Made by a program: the position numbers and the translations under genes. The notes beneath the pieces were generated by a model. That model worked only from the letters and a program-made list of their open reading frames with translations, searched no databases and had not been told where the DNA came from. 64,000 bases of DNA from Phallus indusiatus (lineage: Eukaryota > Basidiomycota > Agaricomycetes > Phallales > Phallaceae). Shown piece by piece: positions 32,718 through 44,349 of this stretch (its first letter is position 1; every line of letters starts with the position of its first letter). The stretch covers positions 1,054,001 through 1,118,000 of the forward strand of contig JAQFWX010000011.1 in NCBI GenBank assembly GCA_027605045.1. The letters are read 5' to 3'.

Positions 32718-33970
32718 ATGAAGTACATGGAAGTGCCCGAATTGGCAGCATTGTCGCGACGCCTTCATCATCATTCTGCAGAATGCGCAGTTCACACTCG
32801 GGTAGAGGCGTATTCGTGCAAGTCCATCAACAAAGACAAGAAGCTGTTTGCTTCCCTGGAACACTCGTATCTGGAAGATATTGCGGCAACCTCACGTTCG
32901 TTGCCTTCTGACATGGCACATGTTGATGATGCAACTCCGTTTGGGTCACTTGCTTCTCCGAGTGCGCGCAAAACACTCTATTTGCTTATCGCAACTCTAA
33001 ATGTCGCATTTCCGGACTATTCTTTCTCAACCCTCCGACCGGATTCCTTTGTTCGCGAGCCCTCTGGTGCCCACATCTTAGGCGCCCTTTCCTCAGCCCT
33101 CGTCTCCCAATCAGCACGCCCGAACAGCCTCGGTCTCTCACCTCCCCGCAGCTATGCATCTTATCCCCACCCGCCAAGCTCAGAGCCATCTGCCATATCG
33201 TCTTCTCCGTCCTTCCGACATTACCCATTTCTCCACAAATCACTCTTGAGTACTAGTATTATCAATAACACACCATCTTCTGCTGGTGCGACTACTCAGC
33301 CGGACGTTTATTCTAGCGTCCATCCTACTTTGTACAAGACTCTCGACGATGTCGTTAAACTGTCAGAATGTGAAGTCTTTTCTTATTCGCCCGATCTTAA
33401 CTCCGACCCACATGCCGGGGATTCCGATGACGAAGAGTTTGCTAGTGACGACGACGATGACTATGACGACTTGAGTTACTCTGATGATGACGACCTTGAA
33501 CCTGTTCTCAATCAACCGTCAGAAGAAGAGGAGGAAGACTACACCACCTTTGTATTCGATGAAGAGAACGTCTCTAACGAGTTTATTTCTATTTCGCCAC
33601 CCAAGTCGCGCTGGTTGGTAGACCCTCTTCGAAAAGCCAAGACTCATCCGATTACTCGACTATGGACTCCTCTTCAGAACGTCTTCCTCAACGCCAACGC
33701 CAACAATCCCGCCGGTCTTCATTACGTCATAGACGCCCTCGCACACCTCTGTTATGGTCATCTAACTGGTTTTTCTACAACAGAAAAATCAAGCGTATAG
33801 TGTTTATATCAATATGGGCGAGAAAGAAGTCTTGGTCGACCTTGACAAATGACGGAGAGGAAGTGACTGGGCTTTCGTCATCATCTATGACTGGCGATAC
33901 CTTCACAGGCTGGGTAGGTGATGTTGGTGCCGGTGCTAGGGCTCTTGGCTTGATAGCTAAGAGTCTATGA
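32718..33970 (+). CDS. MAF1: MAF1, repressor of RNA polymerase III
   Basis: Nutrient- and TOR-responsive inhibitor of Pol III. The start at 32718 gives MKYMEVPELAALSRRLHHHS, then V-E-A-Y-S-C-K-S (Maf1 box A) and SPSARKTLYLLIATLNVAFP with D-Y-S-F-S-T-L-R-P-D-S-F-V-R-E-P-S (box B). Middle: ECEVFSYSPDLNSDPHAGDS, then a long Asp/Glu/Ser stretch. The C-terminal box needs a splice: the acidic exon continues as DEEN, and the exon beginning E-R-L-P-Q-R-Q-R leads to LLWSSNWFFYNRKIKRIVFI with S-I-W-A-R-K-K (box C). The end is WVGDVGAGARALGLIAKSL at 33970. The intron proposed is about 33571-33679; without it the protein would lack box C. Ser-rich region (residues about 130-180) is a likely phospho-regulated linker. 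Confidence 0.92.
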
Positions 33971-34321
33971 GAGAGCACATACCTCGTTCCGCGTTAATTT
34001 TTTTTCATTTTTGAAGTCTTAATTTTATTCCCTATATTCGCGAATGTATGATTCAACGAGTTCCTTGCTGTATGCGTGTTGATGTGTGTATGAATCACTA
34101 TTGTATTTGTGTATTCTTGTTGCTGCGTTGATGCCTACCTTTGTTTTTCCCTCTCTTCACATGTATTAATTTTGATCTGGTTGTTATCATAATGATTCCA
34201 TGACTCTCGCTATCATACATATAACGTATTTGCTTGAGGCATCGGGAAAAGTCTCCCGCCCCGGATAAAGTGTTTCCTGTGTAAATACACTTAGTGGGAG
34301 CTTTTTTCTTTGACCCTTGAC
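33971..34321. other. intergenic, nothing recognised
   Basis: About 350 T-rich bases following the MAF1 stop, with TG-rich stretches near 34070-34130. Read as MAF1 3' UTR plus the promoter of the next small gene. Confidence 0.5.
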
Positions 34322-34790
34322 ATGCCCACTATTTCTGTCTCACTCCCTCTTAATTCATCAAACAATGGCAATTCGACAAGTACCGCGGACTCGGACTCAC
34401 AGTGGACGAGCGACAACATGGTCCTGCTATTGTCTGTTTCCGCATGCCTTGTTCTACTAGGCGAGTCGAGTTCTATCTCTTTTTTTGATCGCCGGGTTGC
34501 GCTATTTCTATGCTAAATATACAGACAAATGATATGTAGTATGCCTCACTGCGGTGGCAATCCTGACAGACATTAGCATCCTGTTCAGTCGAGACTGTCC
34601 CTTCCGAATCGCTATCCGAAACAAGCTGCCCAGTAGTCCTATCAACTTATTAAGAAAGAAACGGCGTTCTAGGTCAATCCTGAGCACGGTGAATTCTCAG
34701 ACTCAGGCGTGCAACGACCCTGCCATAGCTTCAACATGTCCATCTAGTCCATCTAGTCCATCATCCCCGTCCGCCTCACGATCTTTATAA
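34322..34790 (+). CDS. small putative membrane protein, unrecognised
   Basis: Two-exon candidate. Exon 1 from the ATG at 34322: polar Ser/Asn-rich leader (M-P-T-I-S-V-S-L-P-L-N-S), then a hydrophobic helix MVLLLSVSACLVLLG. After an intron ending at the TAG near 34540 the frame continues CLTAVAILTDISILFSRDCP, then a basic stretch (LLRKKRRSRSIL) and a Ser-Pro repeat tail ending at 34790. The hydrophobic segments and the basic patch after them suggest a one- or two-TM protein with a cytosolic basic tail. The exact donor is uncertain (a GC donor is one option). No family recognised. Confidence 0.5.
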
Positions 34791-35215
34791 TCCAACAGAC
34801 ACGGAGCCTAGATGTTTTGACTCGGCTTTGTTTTTGTCCGTAAAATTTTGGGGAGTCGAAGTGCCAATTCCAATTTTGTCAGGGACAGATTCATGATACG
34901 TACGATCCGGAAGTAATGATAAGTCAAGTAATCATAAATTTTACGTCGAAAGCAATTCATTGCCCTTAGTGTATAAATGAGTTTAATAGCCTAATATGTT
35001 TAAACATTCAGTTGTCGGTCTCCTTTGTTGGCTATGTAGTAAGGTTTTAAGGAACTGGGGGTCAATTGTTCAATCACCGCTTGAAGTTATTGTCACTGGG
35101 CCGCACCTTACTTTCCTTCTTACCCACATGTATGCTGCGGTGCATGCGACACACAACCATTATCTTTATCTCTTAAGGGTCATTAATTCATCGGTAACAC
35201 TCAAATTTTTCAATC
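34791..35215. other. intergenic, nothing recognised
   Basis: About 425 AT-rich bases. A 90-residue reading frame at 34996-35268 has no motif and overlaps the next gene's start in another frame, so it is not called. Confidence 0.5.
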
Positions 35216-37149
35216 ATGATACGCCGTCCAAGTTATGCATCCCGTTGCGCCCCATTAGTACGAGTTAGTCAGAGTCCGATATTCGCGATATTTCTATTTT
35301 TTGGCTGTATTATCGCCCACCCAATTCCATCACAGATACAAGGACAAAGGCATACGGCTAAAGGTATGTTAAAAAAAACTTCATGTATATTTAGCCGATG
35401 CTGAACTCGGAGGGAATCGACAAAGTACCGTTTGAAAACGACATTGAACTCCTTCTCGTGGCCCTTATTCTTTTGTTCGCGACATTCAACTTTTCAATGC
35501 TAAGAGTATACTACGTCATCTCCGTACAACCATGGAAGTCGCCCATCTCCACGTAAGCTGGCAGCCTGATACCGATTAAAACAAGTAGTCTACACTGTCG
35601 CTGATATTCAACGAACGTGTAGATCCGTAATACTTTACGAGAGTATTCATTGGCCTGAAATTACGCCAAGTCACATCATCACGACTCTTCATAGCCGGTT
35701 AGAACGGGGTATATGCTCTCTGTATCCCCATTATGCCGACTCCGAGTCTCCGCATCCAACCACATGCACCTCATCAGATCAGCCTGAACAATACAGTAAA
35801 CGTCAACCAGACGACAAGTCCACTCGGATCTTGCATTATGATTTTCATATTTCGCAATTAAGAACACAAATCAAAGCATTTCTAGCTCAAATCATTTATA
35901 AATTCAAATCTCCGGTAGGTCCCTTTTTCCTTATCACTGTAGATGGAATAAATTCCCATCTCCAAAAAGAACGAGACACCCGAAAGCAACACCACCTCTT
36001 CCGAGCTGTATACTAAGTCTTCGATTTTGTCGATCCGCACGGCTCCTGAGAACACAAGTATCAGTAGCCCTGTTACAAGTCATAGTCCCATTCTGTCTCT
36101 CAGTCCAAATTCTGGCTTCTACTCTCTTGTTGAAATTAGCCCCTCCTTAGGTCTGAGCAACCTTCCGTCATATCCGGCGCCGCAAAATTCTATTTCCTTG
36201 AGGAATGATATTTCACACATGGAATCCAGGTATTCCCACTCCAGACGGGGTAGTCCCCTTGAGACAATATCTGAAGAGTGCGAGGGTGTAACTTCTGAGG
36301 TTGAAGTAAGACAATAAATGATCCTCAATTTTGAGCTTTGTTATTTATGTTTTGTTAGCACCAAGATACGGTATCCGAACATTCGAGCGCATTATCAGAC
36401 CCTATTTCCGATATTTTTCGCACTCAAGACTTGAGTTTTATTTTCTTCCGGTCTGGAAGCCAGAAAGACCTACAAGTTGAGCCGCTTGCATGATAATCCA
36501 GTGCATGTATGCATCTATTAACGACGTCGATTTATTATAGACCGTCAATGCTGACTCGTTGGATGCTTCGTCTGCGGCCCCACACTACCCACCTGGAGTC
36601 GTGTTGCCGGTGGGCAAGTCAGCAGCAAACTTGTTTTTGAATTTAAAGGAAGCTACTCATGCCCAGCCGATGGTAAATGGCTCACCTGCATTTGATGATA
36701 GCGCAGTTTTCGAGCGGAATGATCATACTGAGAATTACCATATGACAAATGAACACAAATTCTCAAAGGAGACTCCGAGTCTTGGCTCTGGTCATAATCG
36801 TATTTCGCCAGTCGAGAGCGGTTTACCACTATCTGCTTCGACAGATTCGTCCGAGATGTCGTTTCACTCTACAATGACCTCTTCGAAGTTTATGAGCAAC
36901 GAGCGACTTGTCTCTAATATTCAGGGAGACATAGTACCATCAACTTTCTCGCATCCTCCAGTCAACCAGTTTAAGACACAGCCAGGGAAATTTAAGGAAG
37001 CAGTCCATAACGCCACTTCAACTTCTTATGAACTAGATGTACAGTGCGCTCACGTGCCAGGCTCTGGTTTTGCCAGCAAAAAACTAAAAGCTCAAGAAAA
37101 GTTAGCTCGGTTCCACAAAAAGAATCGAATAGCTAATGAACTAACCTAG
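35216..37149 (+). CDS. unrecognised two-TM protein with long Ser-rich tail
   Basis: Starts MIRRPSYASRCAPLVRVSQS and runs into a hydrophobic helix (PIFAIFLFFGCIIAHP). Using donor GTATGT after A-K and an acceptor at about 35426, exon 2 follows in phase as VPFENDIELLLVALILLFAT, a second helix, then F-N-F-S-M-L-R-V-Y-Y-V-I. A phase-matched intron then gives T-S-V-I-L-Y-E-S-I-H-W-P-E-I-T-P-S-H and LHYDFHISQLRTQIKAFLAQ with I-I-Y-K-F-K-S-P. The rest (about 36000-37149) is a low-complexity Ser/Pro/His tail ending in a basic helix, K-K-L-K-A-Q-E-K-L-A-R-F-H-K-K-N-R. Consistent codon frame across six exons supports a real gene. Function unknown. The layout suggests an anchored protein with a large disordered, probably phosphorylated, cytosolic region. 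Confidence 0.7.
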
Positions 37150-37472
37150 GTGCTTTTAGCATGGATATGTCGGACTTAGTCAGCATCCCGAGTGAAGATT
37201 TCGTCTCAGGACTGATGTAGTTGAAGTTTGACAATCATTTGGTTCTTCCTCTTTCTTCTCGTTCGTCTTTCGATTTGTCATGATAAGGCTCCAACACATC
37301 TTCGAATCACCTATTTGAACCACAACTTTATATTGGAACATGTACCTTGTTTCGTTATGTAAATTTATCGTAGGTTGACTAATACACCAAACCAATTAAT
37401 ACTAATTAGCTGAATAAGACTTGTATGGCAAACGTCCCATGAAAAAATCTCCCCATTCTGAAGTAACAAGAC
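37150..37472. other. intergenic, nothing recognised
   Basis: About 320 bases between two convergent genes. AT-rich; contains only 3' UTR-like sequence. Confidence 0.45.
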
Positions 37473-39017
37473 CTAGTTCGGACCTAACTTGTCTTGTAAC
37501 CCGCAGGGCTGGGAACGGGACTTTGACCGGGTGTGAGGTATTGCTATCGCTGAACCATTGGGTCGGTCTGCCTTGGATCTGGAAACCGACATATCGTAAA
37601 ACAGGTAGTTTAAACAATGTTTTAGATATGTTATCCGACTCGAATACGTCAAGTTAAAGTCGAGCAAAGTGAATTGTAAATGAGTTATATTCTTCAGCTC
37701 AAGAATAACTCGGAAAAGCGCATACATCTGTAGATATTATTGATTCAGAAGAGGGTTTATCTTATGAAAAAGGTGATTATTCAAAACATACCTGAGCTTC
37801 ATTGGAACACACGAGAGCCAGTCTTTCTAAAGCCTGAGTTTTTTGAAGAGCTTGCCTGAGTTCACTCGTAGAACGCGGAGTGCGGCGGAAACTCTCAAAA
37901 ACAAGAGACTTTAGGGAACATGGTTGTTGAAATGAACAATCGTCCTCGGTAATAATATCCCCAAAAACAGTGGCGTGTTCCAGTTGGTTGAAAAGTATAA
38001 GGGGAATAGAGAAGTTATCTCCGAAATGAAGATATAAAGATTTCAGCGAAGGTAAGTCTCTGGCGGGATGTACTTTATCCCAAAGCGTAAGAAGGCTCGT
38101 AGGTTGATGATATTCTGCTAGCGATAGATGTTTGAGGGTCGGGTGCCGATAAAAAAATTCTTGTAACATTGTTGTTACAGACTCCTCAGTACCAGTGTCA
38201 ATTTTGAATCGGTGAACCGTCAGCCTTTTAAGTGATGGCCATCGTCCACGGGAGAAGAAGTGTGTAGACGACAGATAATCTTCTGTTTTTGAAACAAGAA
38301 GGATATCCGAAAGTTGAACCCAAGTCAAGATTGGGCCCTCGATCAAGGTCCGGAAAAATTCCATTTCGCTGCCGACGGTCAAAGACAAGACGGACAATCT
38401 TGGAAAATTTAAGGAAGAAATGTCAAAAACTCGAGATTGATAAGGAAATGGTATTATGTGTGTGGGATTAACCCGAGTAAGTGGGGAGGAGCTGATTTCC
38501 AATTCTTCCAGAAGAGAACTGGACGAGAGCTGAGATAACAAACAATCGCCCATTTGTTGACCTATGGGATAATCGTAGCGTATGGAAAAAGAAACGAGCC
38601 TTTCTGCCTTTTTGAGAATAGTCTCCAGGCGGTCGAAATACGCTGCCAAAGTGTGCCTCAATGGCAGATCGTCCAAATCGTACCACGGTGCCAGTTCGGG
38701 GCTATGGCTATCGATATGAAGAGGAAGACTAAGGTCCTCCAACTGGTTATTCCAGTTCGTCCGCTTGCTGAATACGACACGGAGCTCCCGCATCCTCTCG
38801 AGGAAGAAGCTCGATCGTTCGGATAAGTCCCCCATAGTGACAGTGGACCTTGCAGTTTCAAGACCACTCTTCTGAGAGAAAGGTGAGATGGAATGATGAT
38901 GAAGCAGAAGTATCTTTTTGACAGAGCGAGATTAAGCAAATCATACGGTTTGTCAATGTAGGATATAACATTCTCGAGGACTTCCACGGGCAAAGTAATC
39001 AGTCCTGGTTGTTGCAT
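37473..39017 (-). CDS. F-box protein with leucine-rich-like region
   Basis: Probable substrate adaptor of an SCF ubiquitin ligase; large divergent families of these are usual in mushrooms. The start at 39017 gives MQQPGLITLPVEVLENVISY then IDKPYDLLNLALSKRYFCFI, a classic F-box (L-P-x-E-V-L-x-x-I). The long second exon contains irregular Leu-rich segments: LLEELEISSSPLTRV, FPRLSVLSLTVGSEMEFF, WPSLKRLTVHRF, HPTLKHLSLAEY, LPSLKSLYLHF and LKSLVFESFRRT. A donor GTATGT follows S-N-E-A-Q, and a last exon from about 37727 (M-Y-A-L-F-R-V-I-L-E-L-K-N-I-T-H-L-Q-F-T-L-L) fits the Leu-rich pattern in phase. Its end at 37473 is the uncertain part; the alternative is termination shortly after the donor at 37777. 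Confidence 0.75.
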
Positions 39018-39473
39018 CGTAGTGGTGTCTTTCAATAAAAGCTCAATCTCTTCACGGTTTTATTCATTTTACACGTGTGATTGCATGCGAACTTAATATC
39101 ATTCTTAGGGAAAGGGCAAAAAAAGCAAGATAATGGCCCGCTGTATAAGAGGATGGCACCAGGTTGCTTCACGTTTGCCATAATTCAAACACGCGCCTAA
39201 GAATAGAGTTCTGTCAACAGCTTGTGGCACTCACTATATATAATTCCTTGAGTAACCACACCAATCATTCTCTTTTGAACGATCGTTCTCATGATATCAA
39301 TTGAAACGCTGAATTTATTATTAAAACACGCGCACCAAGGGAGGAAACAAGGGTGAAAATCGTCCTGTTTTCTCAAAGACTCATGGTAAAAATACAGGTC
39401 ATTTTAACTCACACGTCCATTATTCTTTAATTTCTTCCCTTGATTTCCATAAAAATAATAAATACAAGTTTGA
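39018..39473. other. intergenic, nothing recognised
   Basis: About 455 bases between the F-box start and the SDE2 stop (both minus strand). Contains AT-rich, promoter-like sequence and no gene. Confidence 0.45.
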
Positions 39474-40262
39474 TTACGCGGATGCGGTTGCTACTGGTAC
39501 AGTAGTTGTAACTTCTGTCTTGTCCTTCGTTGGCACAGAAGTGGATCCAGTCGTTGGATGATTTGTCTTTAGTTTCTTCTTCTTCAATAGACCTAGGTAC
39601 AGCTTTAGTTATATCCAACGTATAGAAATACCATACTCACCAGCTGCCACAGCACTTTTTACTGAATCAACAATCTCCTTGCTCTGCTCTAGATATTCTG
39701 TATCATTGAATCGTCTCTTAGAGCTGTGAGCATCTGATTCTTTCTCGGAAATTCCAAGCTGTCGTTCCAATGCCTCTATCTTGGCTTTACGGGCTTCAGC
39801 GGCAGCTTTCTTGCGCTCAGGTTCAGCATCCAAGTAACTCGCCAATCTTATGAAGGAATGAGACAAATATATGAAATAAAAAAACCTCACGAACTTTTTA
39901 GCCTCTTTGACTGTGCTTAAACGACGTCCGCTAAGGTCACGGCATGAATCATTGTTACCCGTTTTCTGACTGCTCATACGACCTCCGGCAGCTCGAAGCT
40001 GGGATCCAAACCCTCCTTTTCCTCCCAATAGCTTCGGGGTTATTCTAAGAGAAAGAAAATCTCCATCATACTCTGAGAGCGTCGAAGTTGAGCGGAGAAG
40101 AGCACCCGAAGATAAGGAGACGTTGAAATCATAAGGCGAGGGAAAAGATGGATATTTGTCGACTAGCGAATCAAAAACCGAGGAAACTTCAGCTTCTTTA
40201 GGGAGTCTCAAAGAAACAGTTGGGAAAGGATGAAAACTCGAAACGAGGACGTTAATAGACAT
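39474..40262 (-). CDS. SDE2: SDE2-type splicing / genome-stability factor
   Basis: Sde2 is made with an N-terminal ubiquitin-like fold that is cut off at G-G-K-G-G; the released C-terminal part, beginning with Lys, joins the spliceosome and, in fission yeast, helps remove particular introns. From the Met at 40262: M-S-I-N-V-L-V-S-S-F-H-P-F-P-T-V-S-L-R-L-P, the ubiquitin-like part, then FLSLRITPKLLGGKGGFGSQ with the processing site, LRAAGGRMSSQK, then S-C-R-D-L-S-G-R-R-L-S-T-V-K-E-A, the invariant Sde2 core. After an intron, LASYLDAEPERKKAAAEARK and A-K-I-E-A-L-E-R-Q-L-G form a charged helix. The last intron leads to L-L-K-K-K-K-L-K and a Thr/Val/Pro tail ending A-T-A-S-A then TAA at 39474. 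The start lies 96 bases from the TMS1 start. Confidence 0.92.
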
Positions 40263-40358
40263 GACGGTGGCGGCCAAGATGTGCCTTTGAGTTATATAAT
40301 CATTGGAACCATTACGTAATCATTATACGTCCACACTTTCTGTCCATCGCCACCAACG
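40263..40358. promoter_or_regulatory. short divergent promoter, SDE2 / TMS1
   Basis: 96 bases between the start codons of two divergently transcribed genes. Contains AT-rich stretches but no distinct TATA box. Called from position only. Confidence 0.45.
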
Positions 40359-42058
40359 ATGGGTCTTTTGTTTTCTCTCCCGCTCGCTGGAGTATTTACG
40401 ACTGTTGCTTCGTCATGTCTGGCGGGGTTAGCTTTTTTCTGTACCTCCACTGCTGGTATGTGGATTCGGATGTCTTTTCGCCTTCGTGCTTACATTTGTT
40501 TTTGGTGTTTCGTACAGCGAGCATGTTTTGTAAATCATGCAACTGCAACTCTTCTATCGCAACAAGAGTAGGATTCGCCGTAAGCTATTTTCTTTTCTCA
40601 TCCGTGTGATGCAACCTGGTTCAATTTTTCATTTCAGTTAATTTTCTGCTTAAATTCGCTATTAGCATGGTTAATGAAAACACCCTTCGTTATCCGTCAA
40701 ATCGAGAAGATTACATACGATTATATAAAGATCGACTGTCCGGATGGAGGATGTTACGGTCTTCTCGCAGTTCATCGAATTTGTTTTGCTTTGGCTCTGT
40801 TTCATGGTATCCTTAGCATGACCTTAATTGGTGTTAAAGACACTCGGGATAAGCGTGCAGCCATTCAGAATGGTTGGTGGGGACCCAAGGTTCTCATCTG
40901 GCTGCTTCTTGTAGTGTTGACGTTCCTTATCCCAAACGGTCTCTTTATTTTCTGGGGAAACTACATGTCGCTTATTGGTGCAACGCTCTTTATCCTTCTT
41001 GGTCTTGTCCTCCTTGTGGACTTTGCCCATTCGTGGTCCGAAACTTGTCTGGAGAAATGGGAAGCGTCCGATTCAAACCTATGGCAATATATTCTAGTTG
41101 GATCAACAATCGGGATGTATATTGGTGCCATCACTCTCACAGGCGTGATGTACGCGTTCTTTGCTAGCGACGGATGCACCTTCAACCGGTTCTTTATATC
41201 CTTCAACCTCGCGTTATGCGCTTTAATTACCATTCTGTGCGTCAACCCTGCCATTCAAGAAGCGAATCCACGGTCAGGTCTTGCTCAATCAAGTATGGTC
41301 GCCGTTTATTGCACGTATCTGATTATGTCTGCCGTTGCTAATCATTCGGATGCGGTAAACACCAAATGTAATCCGCTTCAAGAACGAGCATCGGCCGCTC
41401 GGACAACAACTGTTGTTATTGGTGCAATCTTCACTTTCTTAACTATTGCGTATTGTACCAGTCGTGCGGCAACTCAGAGTCGCGCGCTCGTTGGTAAGCG
41501 CAGGGCTGCAGCCATCCAGCTCCCCGAAAGTAGTTCAGAGGACGGTGTTTCCTTAATAACGTCGCAACCCAAGAGAACCGATAATCCCCGGTACCAGGCA
41601 TTAGTAGCAGCTGTGGAAGCTGGCGCCATACCAGCTTCTGCGTTAGATGAAGAGGACGAAGACGAAGATGCTGGTCCAACTGGGGAAGAACGTGATGACG
41701 AACGCACAGGCACACGATATAATGTATTTTCTTCCCAAATTTTCGTGGTTGAGTGTCGTTTATTGACTTTTTTCGGAAACAGTATAGCTGGTTCCATGTC
41801 ATATTCCTAATGGGGACTATGTACGTCGCGATGTTGCTAACGGATTGGTATGTGCCTTTTTATTGTAGGTTCTTGCCCATCTATATTATCTTTTGCTCTA
41901 GGCATGTTTTGAAGTCCTCGGATGGCCCTGGTGAAGATCACGACTTTTACATCGGTCGCTCAAGATCAGCTATGTGGATGCGAGTGGTGTCCAGTTGGGT
42001 TTGCATGCTACTTTATATTTGGAGTCTCGTTGCCCCGGTCATCATGCCTTCTCGGTAA
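40359..42058 (+). CDS. TMS1: TMS1 / SERINC family membrane protein
   Basis: Ten- to eleven-TM protein; SERINC relatives are implicated in serine incorporation into lipids and lipid scrambling. The start at 40359 gives MGLLFSLPLAGVFTTVASSC, the conserved SERINC opening, then F-C-K-S-C-N-C-N-S-S-I-A-T-R. Core: C-P-D-G-G-C-Y-G-L-L-A-V-H-R-I-C-F-A, RDKRAAIQNGWWGPKVLIWL with LLVVLTFLIPNGLFIFWGNY, L-V-D-F-A-H-S-W-S-E-T-C-L-E-K-W, TCNRFF-like, VNPAIQEANPRSGLAQSSMV then AVYCTYLIMSAVANHSD, all family hallmarks. A charged cytosolic loop with an Asp/Glu run precedes Y-S-W-F-H-V-I-F-L-M-G-T-M-Y-V-A-M-L-L-T-D-W and the final MWMRVVSSWVCMLLYIWSLV with A-P-V-I-M-P-S-R. The end is at 42058. Confidence 0.96.
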
Positions 42059-42330
42059 TTCAATTGTTCGTCTTACATCAAACAACGATAACCTATTATT
42101 ATACAGGTTCTCAGACTTCTGAAGCAGTTTTTCTTATTTTTACCGCCTCTCGCCTTCGGACAATGTCATATAATTTATTAACTGCAGTTCAGTCAACCTA
42201 TTCAGAAATTTGTCCGACTGTAGCACGACTTTTCAAAGAAGAAAGGCTGTCATAGAGCATGTTGCATACGGACTTAAGTAACATGAATTATAACATGGTC
42301 ATACCCCTACAATCATTCTAAACAAAGAGT

Positions 42331-43724
<1,394 letters not shown>

Positions 43725-44349
43725 TACTGAAAACAAAGGATGAGAAATAAAAAGGAATAACAAATCGAGGTAAAAACGAAACGTACGGGGTCCGTTGCTG
43801 AGGATGTTGATAGTCTTGAAGTACGGCTTTTTTTGTGGAGAGGGCTGATTATGTGATCCAGTCAAATGTATAGCTAGACCGATAACTTGGCTTCTCCAGC
43901 TAACTTGTCAAGCGCCCGTCGGTCATTGATGAGTTCACCTTCTGAAACTATACGAATCGTAAATATGCGGAGCATTTTTTATTTTTTTTTACATATTCTC
44001 GCTAGTAGAAACATGCGCAGTATGAACTTTCAGATTTTGCATCGGTTGTGTCTTTGCCTGAGATGTCGAGGATTGCGGCAGTGCATACATACATCGTTCC
44101 TTGGATTATTTAAGTTGGCACCGGGCCATCTGCATTTCGGCTAGATAATCAGTTATAATCAATGCCTCGTCAATTTGGTGTTAAAAGGCCACACAGAAGA
44201 CCAATACTTGTTACTCACTGGCAACACGCGGTCAAGGGTACGATAACACGTGGTTGCAACTTGTGCGATATAAAAATCATTATCAGCTGTTGGTGGTTAT
44301 CACAAGCAATCTCTTGCAAATCTATACGGAACAATTCCCTTTTTCTGAA
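43725..44349. promoter_or_regulatory. divergent intergenic region, RPL4 / APH-like gene
   Basis: About 625 bases between the two start codons with no supportable gene. It contains a run of T (about 43975-43990) and a nearby AT-rich stretch. It must hold the ribosomal-protein promoter. No specific binding site can be named with confidence. Confidence 0.45.

Noticed and set aside
36119..36328. Minus-strand frame inside the unknown two-TM gene
   Set aside because: Shadow of a Ser/Pro-rich coding exon; no splice or motif support.
41974..42255. Plus-strand frame continuing beyond the TMS1 stop, containing SYNLLTAVQSTYSEICPTVA
   Set aside because: Overlaps the TMS1 last exon in another frame and continues only into 3' UTR. 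No evidence of a separate gene; could be checked by RNA-seq.
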